From positions 1 to 51,728 of the forward strand of contig CAYJCU010000004.1 in the NCBI GenBank assembly GCA_964368765.1: a stretch of 51,728 nt of DNA, read 5' to 3'. How positions within the stretch are numbered: the stretch's first letter is position 1; every line of letters starts with the position of its first letter. Shown one piece after another: positions 26,265-35,294 of this stretch. A program made the position numbers and the translations under genes. A model generated the notes under the pieces. It searched no databases. It worked only from the letters and a program-made list of their open reading frames with translations, and was not told the DNA's origin. This stretch comes from JADFUS01 sp964368765. GTDB taxonomy: Bacteria; Bacteroidota; Bacteroidia; Bacteroidales; Rikenellaceae.

Positions 26265-27471
26265 CCTGTCACTTATCTTACTGCTTGCTAGGGGTTTTAG
26301 AGGCTCGAAAGCTATGATAATAACGGCAAGTGTGAGTATAGCTATATCTGTAATGGTTATGGTTGTTGCTGTTGCCGTTGTAGATGGTTTTACCTATGAG
26401 ATAGAGAGTAAGGTAAAGGGTGTTGTTGCCGATTATAATATTGTTAGCTATGGGGCTGGCTCGTTGCAGGGTGCCACTTTTGAGAGAGAGGAGGTAATGG
26501 AAAATGATATTACAGCCCTTGGATTATCAATCTATCCATATCTCACACAGAGTGGATTAGCTCGTAAAGATAGTATCTTAACAGGTGTTATGCTCAAGGG
26601 TATAGCCAATAGTGAGCGGTTAGAGTTCTATCGCAATTCGCTGATAAGCGGAAGAGTACCCGATATTAATCAAGAGAAGAGGGTTAAAGAGATAGTTATA
26701 TCAAATAACCTATCTCGTAAATTAGGAGTGACAACCGGAGATAAGTTAGAGGTGGTATTTATGGAAGAACCACCACTGAGAGAGCGTTTTGATGTTGTTG
26801 GGGTCTATAACTCAACTGTTGGCACAGTGGATAAGGGTCTTATTATTACCGATATAAGAAACACACAATATATTGCTGAGGTAGATAATAGTAGTATTGG
26901 TGGTTATGAGGTGTTATATGACGGAGATAATAGCATAGGTTATGAACTACTTTGCAGTGTTGTAGATATTAAATATGGCGATGCTGGATTGATGGTTCGC
27001 TCTATAAGAGATGATTATCCGCAAATTTTCTCGTGGTTAGGGTTGCAGCAGAGTAATGAGCTGGTTATTATAACAATTATGATGGTTGTTGGAATAATTA
27101 ATGTTGTATCGTTACTACTTATTCTGCTACTGCATAACATATATCAGATAGGTGTATTAACAGTGTTAGGAATGACAAAAAAGAGTGTTAGAATGGTATT
27201 TATGATTAACTCTCTTATCATATTGCTAAGAGCTATGGCAATAGGAAATGTTACTATTTTAGCACTACTGGCTATACAAAAAAAGTTTAAAATTTTAAAA
27301 CTAGACCCTGAGGGGTATTCGGTTGATAGTGTCCCAGTGCATTTTGATTGGGGCGATATTATCACACTTAATATAGTGTTAATTTCGGTGCTTATCCTTT
27401 TTCAGTGGATAACTACCATGTTTATCAGCAGGGTAAAACCAACGGTTGTAATGAAATATGAGAAAAGATAG
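26248..27471 (+). CDS. LolC/LolE-like ABC transporter permease
   Basis: A 407-residue permease with the FtsX/MacB topology: one N-terminal helix (about 20-45), a large periplasmic domain (about 50-270), then three helices (about 272-300, 315-345, 370-395). It resembles the subunits that release lipoproteins to LolA in the inner membrane, which would link it to the LolA-like protein here, though its ATPase is not adjacent. The ATG at 26248 overlaps the glycosyltransferase gene by 17 bases; a GTG one codon earlier is possible. Confidence 0.78.
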   Translation: MKSLSNLSLILLLARGFRGSKAMIITASVSIAISVMVMVVAVAVVDGFTYEIESKVKGVVADYNIVSYGAGSLQGATFEREEVMENDITALGLSIYPYLTQSGLARKDSILTGVMLKGIANSERLEFYRNSLISGRVPDINQEKRVKEIVISNNLSRKLGVTTGDKLEVVFMEEPPLRERFDVVGVYNSTVGTVDKGLIITDIRNTQYIAEVDNSSIGGYEVLYDGDNSIGYELLCSVVDIKYGDAGLMVRSIRDDYPQIFSWLGLQQSNELVIITIMMVVGIINVVSLLLILLLHNIYQIGVLTVLGMTKKSVRMVFMINSLIILLRAMAIGNVTILALLAIQKKFKILKLDPEGYSVDSVPVHFDWGDIITLNIVLISVLILFQWITTMFISRVKPTVVMKYEKR

Positions 27472-28159
27472 TGATAAAATAAGGGGGATGTTTAACGATA
27501 TAGCACCTCGTTATGATCTGCTTAACCATGTATTATCTATGGGTATAGATCGTAGCTGGAGGAGAGTGACCGTTAAAGAAGTTAAGGCTTTAGCCCCTAA
27601 AAAAGTGCTTGATATTGCAACCGGAACCGGCGATTTGGCGATTGCTCTTGCTCGTAAGATACGAGAGTGCAACATAACTGGGGCAGACCTAACACCCAAT
27701 ATGTTGAAGGTGGCAGAGAGAAAAATGGCTAAGAGGGGTCTATCTGAGAGGATAGAGTTAATAGAGTGTAGCGCTTTGGATATGCCCTTTGCCGATGAGA
27801 GTTATGATGCTGTAACAGTTGGGTTTGGAGTGCGTAATTTCGAAAATCTAGAGAAGGGTCTCTCTGAGATGGTGCGTGTTGTTAGGCGTGGGGGTTCAGT
27901 TTTTATTTTAGAGTTTTCTAAGCCACGTAACACACTAATATCGGTTCCTTATCTGTTCTATTTTAGAAATGTTCTTCCGTTGATTGGTAGGATGGTCTCT
28001 AAAAGTGCGGGGGCGTATAGTTATCTGCCAGACTCGGTGCTAACCTTTCCGTGTGGAGATGATTTTTTGAGAGTTATGGAGGGTGTTGGGCTAGAAGAGT
28101 GTTATAAACGTGAACTGAGTTTTGGGATAGCAACACTTTATATAGGTAAAAAAAAGTAA
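27458..28159 (+). CDS. menG: Demethylmenaquinone methyltransferase
   Basis: A SAM-dependent methyltransferase of 233 residues (UbiE/MenG family) that completes menaquinone. FNDIAPRYDLLNHVLSMGID, the SAM-binding VLDIATGTGDLAIALA, the Asp in GADLTPNML, and VGFGVRNFENLEKGLSEM are all characteristic. The N-terminus overlaps the permease end by 14 bases. bioD begins right after the stop, so this is a dense operon. Confidence 0.94.
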   Translation: MRKDSDKIRGMFNDIAPRYDLLNHVLSMGIDRSWRRVTVKEVKALAPKKVLDIATGTGDLAIALARKIRECNITGADLTPNMLKVAERKMAKRGLSERIELIECSALDMPFADESYDAVTVGFGVRNFENLEKGLSEMVRVVRRGGSVFILEFSKPRNTLISVPYLFYFRNVLPLIGRMVSKSAGAYSYLPDSVLTFPCGDDFLRVMEGVGLEECYKRELSFGIATLYIGKKK

Positions 28160-28160
28160 T

Positions 28161-28790
28161 ATGAAATTAGATAAAGGGGTATATTTTATATCAGGAATAG
28201 ATACCGATGCAGGCAAGAGCTATGCTACGGCAAAGCTAGCCTCTCTTCTTATTGATGGGGGCTTAAATGTTATTACCCATAAGTTTATACAGACAGGTGG
28301 GGATATGATTGATATAAAGATACATCGTGAGGTGATGGGTGAGGAGTTACGTGATGAGGATAGAGAGGGTTTGACCTCGCCAGTGGTATTCTCATACCCT
28401 GCTTCGCCACATCTAGCAGCTGAGATAGATGGTAAAGAGATAGATTTCAGTGATATAGAGAGGTCGTTAGATATATTAAGTAGCAGATATGATATAGTTC
28501 TTAGTGAGGGTGCTGGTGGGCTTCATGTTCCGCTTAAAGGGCTCTATACAACGCTTGATTATATTCAAGAGCATAATATGCCAGTTATTTTTGTCACTTC
28601 GGGAAGATTGGGTAGTATTAATCATACTCTTTTAAGCCTTGAGGTGTTACGAAATAGAGGTGTTGAGTTGGCTATGGTTCTATATAACACATATTTTGAC
28701 ACAGATAAAATTATTGCTGAGGATAGTTATAACTATTTTAAAAACTATCTAGCAGAGTATTATAATGATATTGAAATAGTTCGGATATGA
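28161..28790 (+). CDS. bioD: Dethiobiotin synthase
   Basis: ATP-dependent closure of the ureido ring in biotin synthesis. The 209-residue P-loop protein has GIDTDAGKSYAT (K19), in the place of the more usual GTDTxxGKT. It also has THKFIQTGG (the substrate-binding KPxxTG region, altered), SYPASPHLAAE and LSEGAGGLHVPL. No other bio gene is in the window. Its last bases overlap the relA start (ATGA). Confidence 0.88.
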   Translation: MKLDKGVYFISGIDTDAGKSYATAKLASLLIDGGLNVITHKFIQTGGDMIDIKIHREVMGEELRDEDREGLTSPVVFSYPASPHLAAEIDGKEIDFSDIERSLDILSSRYDIVLSEGAGGLHVPLKGLYTTLDYIQEHNMPVIFVTSGRLGSINHTLLSLEVLRNRGVELAMVLYNTYFDTDKIIAEDSYNYFKNYLAEYYNDIEIVRI

Positions 28791-30943
28791 GAGAGATTAG
28801 ATCATTCTTAAAGTACGCAGAGTTTCATTTTAGTGCGATGTCATACAGAAATATATACGAAGCTTTAAAGTTATCGTATAGAGTGTTGGGTGATAAAAAA
28901 CGATATAGTGGAGAGCCTTTTTTCTACCACTCATTAGGCGTGGCAGATATTGTTATGCGTGATATGAGGCTAGATGAGACCACGATAGTGGCAGCTCTTT
29001 TACATGATATTGCTCGTTATAATCTTATGGATATTAATGAGCTAACAGCAGTGTTTGGCAGTGGGGTGTGCGAGGTGCTTTTAGGGATGAATAATATCTC
29101 TGATGTTAATACCAATATGAGTAACGACCAAGCGGATAAATTTAAAGATATGATTATATCATACTCTGTTAATCCACGTGTCATACTCCTTAAGGTTGCC
29201 GATAGAACTGAGGTTATGCGCTCTTTAGAGAGTTTCCCACCTGATAAGAGGGCTAAAAAATCGTGGGAGAGTCTCTATATCTATTCGCAAATAGCTCATA
29301 AGCTAGGTTATTATGCTCTTAAACAGGAGATGGAAGATTTAGCTCTTCGCTATCTTGAAGAGGAGGATTATAACTCAATACGCAACTCTCTAGAGAGTAG
29401 CGCAGCAGAGCGTGACCTATTCATAAAAGATTTTATAGCCCCTATAACAGAGCAGTTAGAGCGTAGAGGGCTTAAATTCAAGATAAAGGGGCGTACTAAA
29501 TCTATATACTCTATTTGGCGTAAGATGACAACTAACAATATCCCTTTTGAGGGGGTTTTTGATGTCTTTGCTATACGTATTATAATAGATTGTGAACCAG
29601 CAGAAGAGAAGGCGCAGTGTTGGTATGCTTTCTCTGTTGTTACCGATTTCTATAAGCCTAATCCTAAGCGTATGCGTGATTGGATTTCTATCCCTAAATC
29701 AAATGGCTACGAATCACTTCACACAACGGTTGTTACCGATAGCGGGCGATGGGTAGAGGTTCAGATACGTAGCGAGCGTATGGACGAGACGGCTGAGAAT
29801 GGTGCTGCAGCACACTGGAGATATAAGGGTGTGGTTAGTGGCGAAGAGGATATGCAGCAGTGGCTAGAGCGTTTGCGTAGTATGGTTGAGAGTATTGACT
29901 TGGCTAAGGGTGATGCTATTGAGCTTGATAATAATATGTCTCTTAAAGCAAAAGAGGTTTTTGTATTCACTCCCAAAGGTGATTTGCGTAAATTGCGTGG
30001 AGGTGCTACTATTCTCGATTTTGCTTATGATATACATGGAGATATAGGAAATAGATGTATATCGGGAAAGATAAATCATAAGCCCGCTACTATACGTGAT
30101 GTTCTGCATAGTGGCGATTTGGTAGAGATTGTTACATCTAAAAACCAGACACCAAGAGCTGATTGGCTCAATTTTGTTGTTACTTCAAAGGCTAAGTCAA
30201 GCATAAAATCTTTCCTTCGTGAGGCTGAACAGAAAGAGTTTCAGGCAGGAAGAGAGAATCTGGAGCGTAAACTTAAGAACTGGAAATTGGGGTTAGATTT
30301 AGATATAGCTGTTGTTACTCTTTGTAAGCACTATAAACTAAAAAATGGTGTTGAGCTTTATCGCAAATTGGCTCTTGAAGAGATACCAATGACCGACGTT
30401 AAGGGTGTGCTTACACGCTTTGCCTCGGGTGAGCACCCTGCTGTTATTATACCACGCACTAGCGAAGAGAGACCTAAAAATAAGATTGAGAAAGATGATG
30501 GTAATATGCTTATCCTTGGAGATAATGTTAAGGGTATGGATTATCGTTTTGCGCAGTGTTGTTCTCCTATTTATGGCGATGATATATTTGGTTTTGTGAC
30601 AATACTAAATGGCATAACAATACACAAAAAGAGTTGTGCTAATGGTAAGGATATGATGGAGCGCCATCCGTATAGGGTTATTGAGGCTAGATGGAATAAC
30701 TCTGATAAGAGCTCGAAACGTGAAATGCTTATCACAATGGTTAGCCGAAATAGTGTAACCGCTACTGATATACAAGAGATAGCTCAACATATTGGTATAG
30801 AGTTACGTAGTATTACTAACGAGTTTGATAAAGATAAAACCCTTGTAACGGTTAAACTCAATGTGTCTGAGGGTACAAATATAGAGAGCCTTCTATATAT
30901 GCTAAGGCAGATAGATGGTGTAGAGAAGGTAAAAATAAACTAG
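28787..30943 (+). CDS. RelA/SpoT-family (p)ppGpp synthetase with degenerate hydrolase domain
   Basis: A 718-residue long Rel protein. Order: HD hydrolase-type domain (about 25-170), synthetase (about 230-345, GRTKSIYSIWRKM, NGYESLHTTV, VEVQIRS), TGS (about 375-440, KEVFVFTPKGDLRKL), and the helical/Zn region and ACT domain (about 640-718). The hydrolase centre keeps H48, H73 and D74 but has R77-Y78 where Rel enzymes have Glu-Asp, and V143 where Asn is expected. It is therefore probably a synthetase with little hydrolysis. The stop codon lies inside the 54-bp repeat. Confidence 0.92.
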   Translation: MREIRSFLKYAEFHFSAMSYRNIYEALKLSYRVLGDKKRYSGEPFFYHSLGVADIVMRDMRLDETTIVAALLHDIARYNLMDINELTAVFGSGVCEVLLGMNNISDVNTNMSNDQADKFKDMIISYSVNPRVILLKVADRTEVMRSLESFPPDKRAKKSWESLYIYSQIAHKLGYYALKQEMEDLALRYLEEEDYNSIRNSLESSAAERDLFIKDFIAPITEQLERRGLKFKIKGRTKSIYSIWRKMTTNNIPFEGVFDVFAIRIIIDCEPAEEKAQCWYAFSVVTDFYKPNPKRMRDWISIPKSNGYESLHTTVVTDSGRWVEVQIRSERMDETAENGAAAHWRYKGVVSGEEDMQQWLERLRSMVESIDLAKGDAIELDNNMSLKAKEVFVFTPKGDLRKLRGGATILDFAYDIHGDIGNRCISGKINHKPATIRDVLHSGDLVEIVTSKNQTPRADWLNFVVTSKAKSSIKSFLREAEQKEFQAGRENLERKLKNWKLGLDLDIAVVTLCKHYKLKNGVELYRKLALEEIPMTDVKGVLTRFASGEHPAVIIPRTSEERPKNKIEKDDGNMLILGDNVKGMDYRFAQCCSPIYGDDIFGFVTILNGITIHKKSCANGKDMMERHPYRVIEARWNNSDKSSKREMLITMVSRNSVTATDIQEIAQHIGIELRSITNEFDKDKTLVTVKLNVSEGTNIESLLYMLRQIDGVEKVKIN

Positions 30944-30984
30944 AAATTTGGGCGCACCTTAAAAATATTTTTCGTGCGTTTGCC
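30931..30984 (+). repeat. 54-bp dispersed repeat, copy 2 (overlaps the relA stop)
   Basis: Matches 18661-18714 at 50 of 54 positions. The first 13 bases encode the last four relA residues (VKIN, starting one base earlier) and its TAG stop, where copy 1 has CAG. GGGC-GCAC and GTGC-GTTT-GCCC in this copy can pair. It lies 30 bases upstream of the metzincin gene. Confidence 0.7.
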
Positions 30985-31013
30985 CTATTAACCGACTAAT
31001 AAATATTAATATT

Positions 31014-32294
31014 ATGCGCTTATTAAATTTTGTGGCTATTATTGCCATTGCAATATTCTCTGTTAGTTGTGGAGATAAATTAAAGGTTGAACATCAGGTA
31101 AAAGAGATTACTATTGAGGAGGGGCAGCTAACACTTAGCGTATCAACAGAGCATGATTTAGCGTGGCGTGTTGAGTCGTCTGCTGATTGGTGTGATGCCG
31201 ATAAAAATAGTGGTAATGATAAATCTTTTGTGGTTTTAGCTCTTGAGCCTAACTATACAGAATCATCAAGAGATGCAATAGTAAATATCTATTATGAGGG
31301 TAGTACATCGCCAGGGCTAACACTAGTCATCACGCAAGGGGCTACAAAGAGTAAAGAGTTACCCGTTGTTTTTCATGTTATGTACACCTCAAAAGATGAT
31401 GCCTCTGAGTATATCACAGCTAGCCGTTTCAAAGAGATAATTGATGATGTTAATGAGCTGTATGATGGGAAATTAAATGGTATTGATATGGGATTAGAGT
31501 TTGTTCTTGCTGATACCGATAAGTATGGAGCACCTATGGAGTATGCAGGGGTTAATTATGTGCAAACAGATGTTGCCACTTTAGATATAGAGGCGTTTAT
31601 GAATAGTGGTAATGAAAAAGATATAGATATGATATGGGATCCTAATCGATATATCAATGTTTTTGTAACTAAATATGATATTGAGAATCTCTTAGGAATT
31701 TCGCACATGGCTATTACTCAGGTAGGGGCAAACGAACTTGAGGGAACACCAACAACAGGGGCTTCATTTATTTCGGCCTCTTCATATAAATATCCTCACT
31801 GCCTATCTCTTAATAGTAAATATATCTATGAAGAGTCAAGCTACCTTAGTGTTAATCCAGCTAGTGCTGTATCTACCTTAGCGCATGAGTTGGGACACTA
31901 TTTAGGTCTGTATCATGTGTTTAGTGAAGGTGATGAGGGGTATGCAGATAGTGATGATGATACCGATTATTGTGATGATACAGAGTCGTATAATAGGGTG
32001 AGTTATGAGAAGAGTATGAGAGAGTATCTTGATTCAAGACCATCTACTCTGCTGCCTCTTTTTGAGAGAACAAATAGTGACGGAACCTTCACATCGTATA
32101 ATGTGATGGATTACTCATACACATACGCAAATAGATTTTCAGAAGATCAAAGAGATAGAGTGCGTCATATATTAAACTATGGATTGTCGGTGCCTAGAGA
32201 GCTATCAAAAACAAGAGTGGCTGATGCTTCGTCAGGTAAGATTGATATTCCGTTTATCGTTATGAAAAGTAGACTATGCGATATTACGGAGTAG
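31014..32294 (+). CDS. BACON-domain metzincin-type metalloprotease lipoprotein
   Basis: A surface or periplasmic lipoprotein of 426 residues with the signal peptide and lipobox SVSCG (lipid Cys C19). It has an N-terminal BACON-like domain (about 28-108: VEHQVKEITIEEGQLTLSVS, WRVESSADWCDAD, VITQGA) and a zinc metalloprotease domain. The zinc motif is HELGHYLGLYH (H291, E292, H295, H301), with a Met-turn in YNVMDYS downstream, as in pappalysin-like M43 peptidases. The substrate is unknown. BACON domains commonly bind carbohydrate or mucin in gut Bacteroidota. The end overlaps aroE by 19 bases. Confidence 0.85.
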   Translation: MRLLNFVAIIAIAIFSVSCGDKLKVEHQVKEITIEEGQLTLSVSTEHDLAWRVESSADWCDADKNSGNDKSFVVLALEPNYTESSRDAIVNIYYEGSTSPGLTLVITQGATKSKELPVVFHVMYTSKDDASEYITASRFKEIIDDVNELYDGKLNGIDMGLEFVLADTDKYGAPMEYAGVNYVQTDVATLDIEAFMNSGNEKDIDMIWDPNRYINVFVTKYDIENLLGISHMAITQVGANELEGTPTTGASFISASSYKYPHCLSLNSKYIYEESSYLSVNPASAVSTLAHELGHYLGLYHVFSEGDEGYADSDDDTDYCDDTESYNRVSYEKSMREYLDSRPSTLLPLFERTNSDGTFTSYNVMDYSYTYANRFSEDQRDRVRHILNYGLSVPRELSKTRVADASSGKIDIPFIVMKSRLCDITE

Positions 32295-33223
32295 TTGGAG
32301 AGCCTATCACTCACTCGCTAAGCCCTACACTATTTAATAGCTGTTATTGCGGGAAAGATGTTCGTTATATAGCACTACAAACCGCCTCTACACATTCGGC
32401 ATGGCGTATGTTTGAAGCACTTAAATTAGATGGTATTAATATAACATCGCCACTTAAATCTATTGATTTATGGAGCGGTTGTTTTGATACTAATCAGGCA
32501 GTGATAAATGGCGATAGTAATTATAAAACATATAACGATGCCGCTAGAGTGCTTGGTGTGGCTAATACCCTTAAGCGCAATGCCGATGGTGCTATCTCTC
32601 TCTACAATACAGATGTAGCTGGTGCTGTTTATGGCGTGAACGGTATTGAGGGTAAGAGAGTTGCTATTATTGGTGGTGGTGGTGCGGCTCTTGCTGCACG
32701 CTATGCCTTTGAGATGAAAGGTGCAAAAACAACTATACTTAATCGCACGGTGCGAGATGGTTTTGTCTCTCTTGATAGGTGTGATGAAATTACTGCACAA
32801 GCAGATATTATTGTTAATACACTCAAGGTTAAAATCATTGATAATTTTTGCGATAATCAACTCTTTATAGATGCTATTTACGGGGGGGCTCCCTATGGCT
32901 GTTTCAGTGAAAAAAATAACTATATTGGAGGTGTAAATTGGTTGATAGGCCAAGCGATACCTGCCTACGAAATATTTACAACTATCTCTCCATCAAGAGA
33001 TATAATTGAGAGTGTTAAAGCGGAGTTAAGTGATGGATTTAATATCATAGGAACTGTGGCAGAAGAGTATGATTTAAAGCAAAATAGTAGTGGACGTAAT
33101 GTGTGGTTATGGCGTGAAGAAGAGCCTTTAAGTTATTTGGATAGTGCCGATATTGTTATTGATATTAGCGGGTATGATAGAGCAATGATAGAAAAAATAG
33201 TAAGTGCATATCATTTATTTTAA
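32276..33223 (+). CDS. aroE: Shikimate dehydrogenase with C-terminal extension
   Basis: Reduces 3-dehydroshikimate with NADPH. The 315 residues include YGVVGEPITHSLSPTLFN, the catalytic lysine K61 in NITSPLK, ANTL with N97, LYNTDVAG with D113, the nucleotide loop AIIGGGGAALAA and the C-terminal GGVNWLIGQA. The last 60 or so residues exceed the family's usual length and end ADIVIDISGYDRAMIEKI, which is reminiscent of a shikimate kinase tail (a guess). The start lies inside the protease gene. Confidence 0.85.
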   Translation: MRYYGVVGEPITHSLSPTLFNSCYCGKDVRYIALQTASTHSAWRMFEALKLDGINITSPLKSIDLWSGCFDTNQAVINGDSNYKTYNDAARVLGVANTLKRNADGAISLYNTDVAGAVYGVNGIEGKRVAIIGGGGAALAARYAFEMKGAKTTILNRTVRDGFVSLDRCDEITAQADIIVNTLKVKIIDNFCDNQLFIDAIYGGAPYGCFSEKNNYIGGVNWLIGQAIPAYEIFTTISPSRDIIESVKAELSDGFNIIGTVAEEYDLKQNSSGRNVWLWREEEPLSYLDSADIVIDISGYDRAMIEKIVSAYHLF

Positions 33224-33257
33224 AAAATATAGCGATATTTTCGCTATATTTTTTTTT
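33223..33257 (+). terminator. Intrinsic terminator after aroE
   Basis: The stem AATATAGCGA / TCGCTATATT with a 5-base loop is followed directly by a long T run, and the A-rich 5' flank extends the pairing. It ends the operon just after the aroE stop. Confidence 0.9.
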
Positions 33258-33274
33258 ATTTGTAAATAAATTGC

Positions 33275-33282
33275 TAATTTTG
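33275..33282 (+). promoter_or_regulatory. Putative -7 box upstream of the SPOR-like gene
   Basis: TAATTTTG matches TAnnTTTG, just downstream of the aroE terminator and 39 bases before the next ATG. No TTTG lies at the usual 20-base distance. Confidence 0.5.
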
Positions 33283-33321
33283 AGGTTCGAGAGTTATTAA
33301 TTCGAATGCAACTTAGAAAGA

Positions 33322-34794
33322 ATGAAGGCACAGGGTTTTTTATTGTTAATATGGTTATTGTTGATTCCACTATTTGTTACGGCTCAATATAGTGAGTCTT
33401 TGGATAGTGATACAGGTTATCGAGCTATGATGATGCAGCTTGATTCGATGAAACGTGTCCAAGCAAATATGGTAACTGAGATAGAATCTCTAAGGGGAGT
33501 GGCAAGTAGTCAGAAAGAGGTTGTTGATAGTATCCTATCACTAGAGAACAAGTTATTTGAGTTACGTAGTGCTATCGGAGCACTTACTTCAAAGTGTCAA
33601 GCTATTGAGCAAGAGTATATCATACGTGATTTAAATCGCAATGACGAGGATAAGGCTAAAGAGGTTAACTCAGTAATATCATATGTGAGACTGGTTGATA
33701 ATAAATACTTTAGAGATAACCTATCAAAAGACGATATGGATAATCTGCTTGCAGAGGCAGATAAAGATGCTCTATATTTTAGCACTAGAGACTCTCTTTA
33801 TAGATGTGTTGATAGATTGAGGCGTATTGAGGATTTATTGCGTGTAACACAGTGTAAAGGGGTGGCAGATTCGTTGCAATATATTGCAGATCTAGAGTTG
33901 GAGAAGATAAATATGTTTGAAGATGAACTAGGAGAGGGTTGGAGCGAGATGTTTGATCTAAAGATATATGTTTATAATCAACTTCTTGATAAGTTAAATG
34001 TCTCTTTAGATGTACTTTCTGAGCTTAATAATAAGCTTATGGATATTAAAAGGCTTAAAGGGGATATTGCTGATACTAAGCTATCAACACTATTCTATAT
34101 CTACCCACAAGAGAAAGAGTTGATACTATCCTATGAGAAAATGTTAGCAGAGAAATTGGCATATCTTCCTTCGCTAGACTCTATAAATGAGAGAATTAAA
34201 AAGTTAAGTGGGCAGCGTTTTGATGTTAATAAAATAGCCTTCCCGAAACGAGATTTTGTTAGTATGAAAAGGGCTACAATAGGTGGTAGTGAGGTTCACT
34301 CATCATCTAATCCAATAGAGGGTATTAAGTTACCATCTTATGGCTCTATTTATACAATAAGAATATATGTGCTTACTCGTCCGCTTAAGTATATCACCTC
34401 TCTTAAAGGTATTAATACTGTGTCGTTATACCGTAGTGTGACAGGTATGTATGAGTATCACACCGGTACCTATCCATCGTGGGATAAGGCACACGATGAT
34501 GAAGAGAGAATAGCAAAATTAGGTTTCAAGACCACAATAGTGGAGTGGCGTGATGGAGGTATGGTGAACCCTGAGGGGGTGGTTATACCCGTTGATGTCT
34601 ACGCTAATAAATATAGCGTTGTCTCATCTAGCATTACACCTGAATTAGAGACGGCACTAAAAGATAAGTTTAAAGATAAAACCATCTCTGTTGAGGATGG
34701 GAAAAAAGTGATAGGGTATTTTGATAACTATTTAGAAGCTGTTGCAGCCTCGCAAATTATTAAAGATTGTGAGATAGTTGCAGTGCCTAAATAA
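33322..34794 (+). CDS. Exported coiled-coil protein with SPOR-like C-terminus
   Basis: A 490-residue protein with a signal peptide (cleavage near VTAQ). A long helical, coiled-coil-like region follows (about 30-310, rich in Leu/Asp/Glu/Lys). The C-terminal part (about 345-430) looks like a SPOR-type fold: IYTIRIYVLTRPLKYI, then YEYHTGTYPSWDKAHDDEER and LGFKTTIVEWRDG. SPOR domains bind denuded peptidoglycan, so an envelope role is plausible but inferred. nfeD follows 13 bases downstream. No specific name can be given. Confidence 0.65.
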   Translation: MKAQGFLLLIWLLLIPLFVTAQYSESLDSDTGYRAMMMQLDSMKRVQANMVTEIESLRGVASSQKEVVDSILSLENKLFELRSAIGALTSKCQAIEQEYIIRDLNRNDEDKAKEVNSVISYVRLVDNKYFRDNLSKDDMDNLLAEADKDALYFSTRDSLYRCVDRLRRIEDLLRVTQCKGVADSLQYIADLELEKINMFEDELGEGWSEMFDLKIYVYNQLLDKLNVSLDVLSELNNKLMDIKRLKGDIADTKLSTLFYIYPQEKELILSYEKMLAEKLAYLPSLDSINERIKKLSGQRFDVNKIAFPKRDFVSMKRATIGGSEVHSSSNPIEGIKLPSYGSIYTIRIYVLTRPLKYITSLKGINTVSLYRSVTGMYEYHTGTYPSWDKAHDDEERIAKLGFKTTIVEWRDGGMVNPEGVVIPVDVYANKYSVVSSSITPELETALKDKFKDKTISVEDGKKVIGYFDNYLEAVAASQIIKDCEIVAVPK

Positions 34795-34807
34795 AAATTT
34801 TAAGCGT

Positions 34808-35269
34808 ATGGATATACTATTTGTCATTGTTTTGATATTACTAGCTATGTTTCTAGTAATAGTTGAGGCGTTACTTCTGCCTGGAATAACGGTTGCTGCT
34901 ATTGGGGCAGTGGCTAGTGTTATTTATGCTGTTTACATTGTTTTTAGAGATTATGGCTTTATGTGGGCGATGATTACCTTTGTAGTTGCCGCTATCCTAT
35001 CGCTATTGGCTCTATTCTATGCTATGAGGCGTAAGAATTTATCTAAGATTTCGCTTAACACCAATAGCGATTCATCGGTGCCTAAGGTTAGTGATAGTGT
35101 GAAGATAGGAGAGCACGGATTGGCTGTAACACGCCTTTCTCCTATGGGTAGTGTGCTTATCAATGGCAAGAGTTATGAGGCCAAATCTATATCTGGTATG
35201 TTAAATCCTAAGAGCGAGGTTGTGGTTGTAGGGTTTGATGATAATGTAGTGACTGTTAAATCAATATAA
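34808..35269 (+). CDS. NfeD-like membrane protein
   Basis: A short NfeD protein of 153 residues. Two or three membrane helices (about 2-25, 28-48, 52-75) are followed by an OB-fold domain (about 100-150: GEHGLAVTRLSPMGSVLINGKSYEAKS). NfeD and FloA are partners in membrane-microdomain organisation, and floA follows after 25 bases. The ATG at 34808 puts the first helix at the N-terminus. An in-frame TTG at 34778 would overlap the previous gene. Confidence 0.85.
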   Translation: MDILFVIVLILLAMFLVIVEALLLPGITVAAIGAVASVIYAVYIVFRDYGFMWAMITFVVAAILSLLALFYAMRRKNLSKISLNTNSDSSVPKVSDSVKIGEHGLAVTRLSPMGSVLINGKSYEAKSISGMLNPKSEVVVVGFDDNVVTVKSI

Positions 35270-35294
35270 TTAATTAACAATAATATTTATAATT

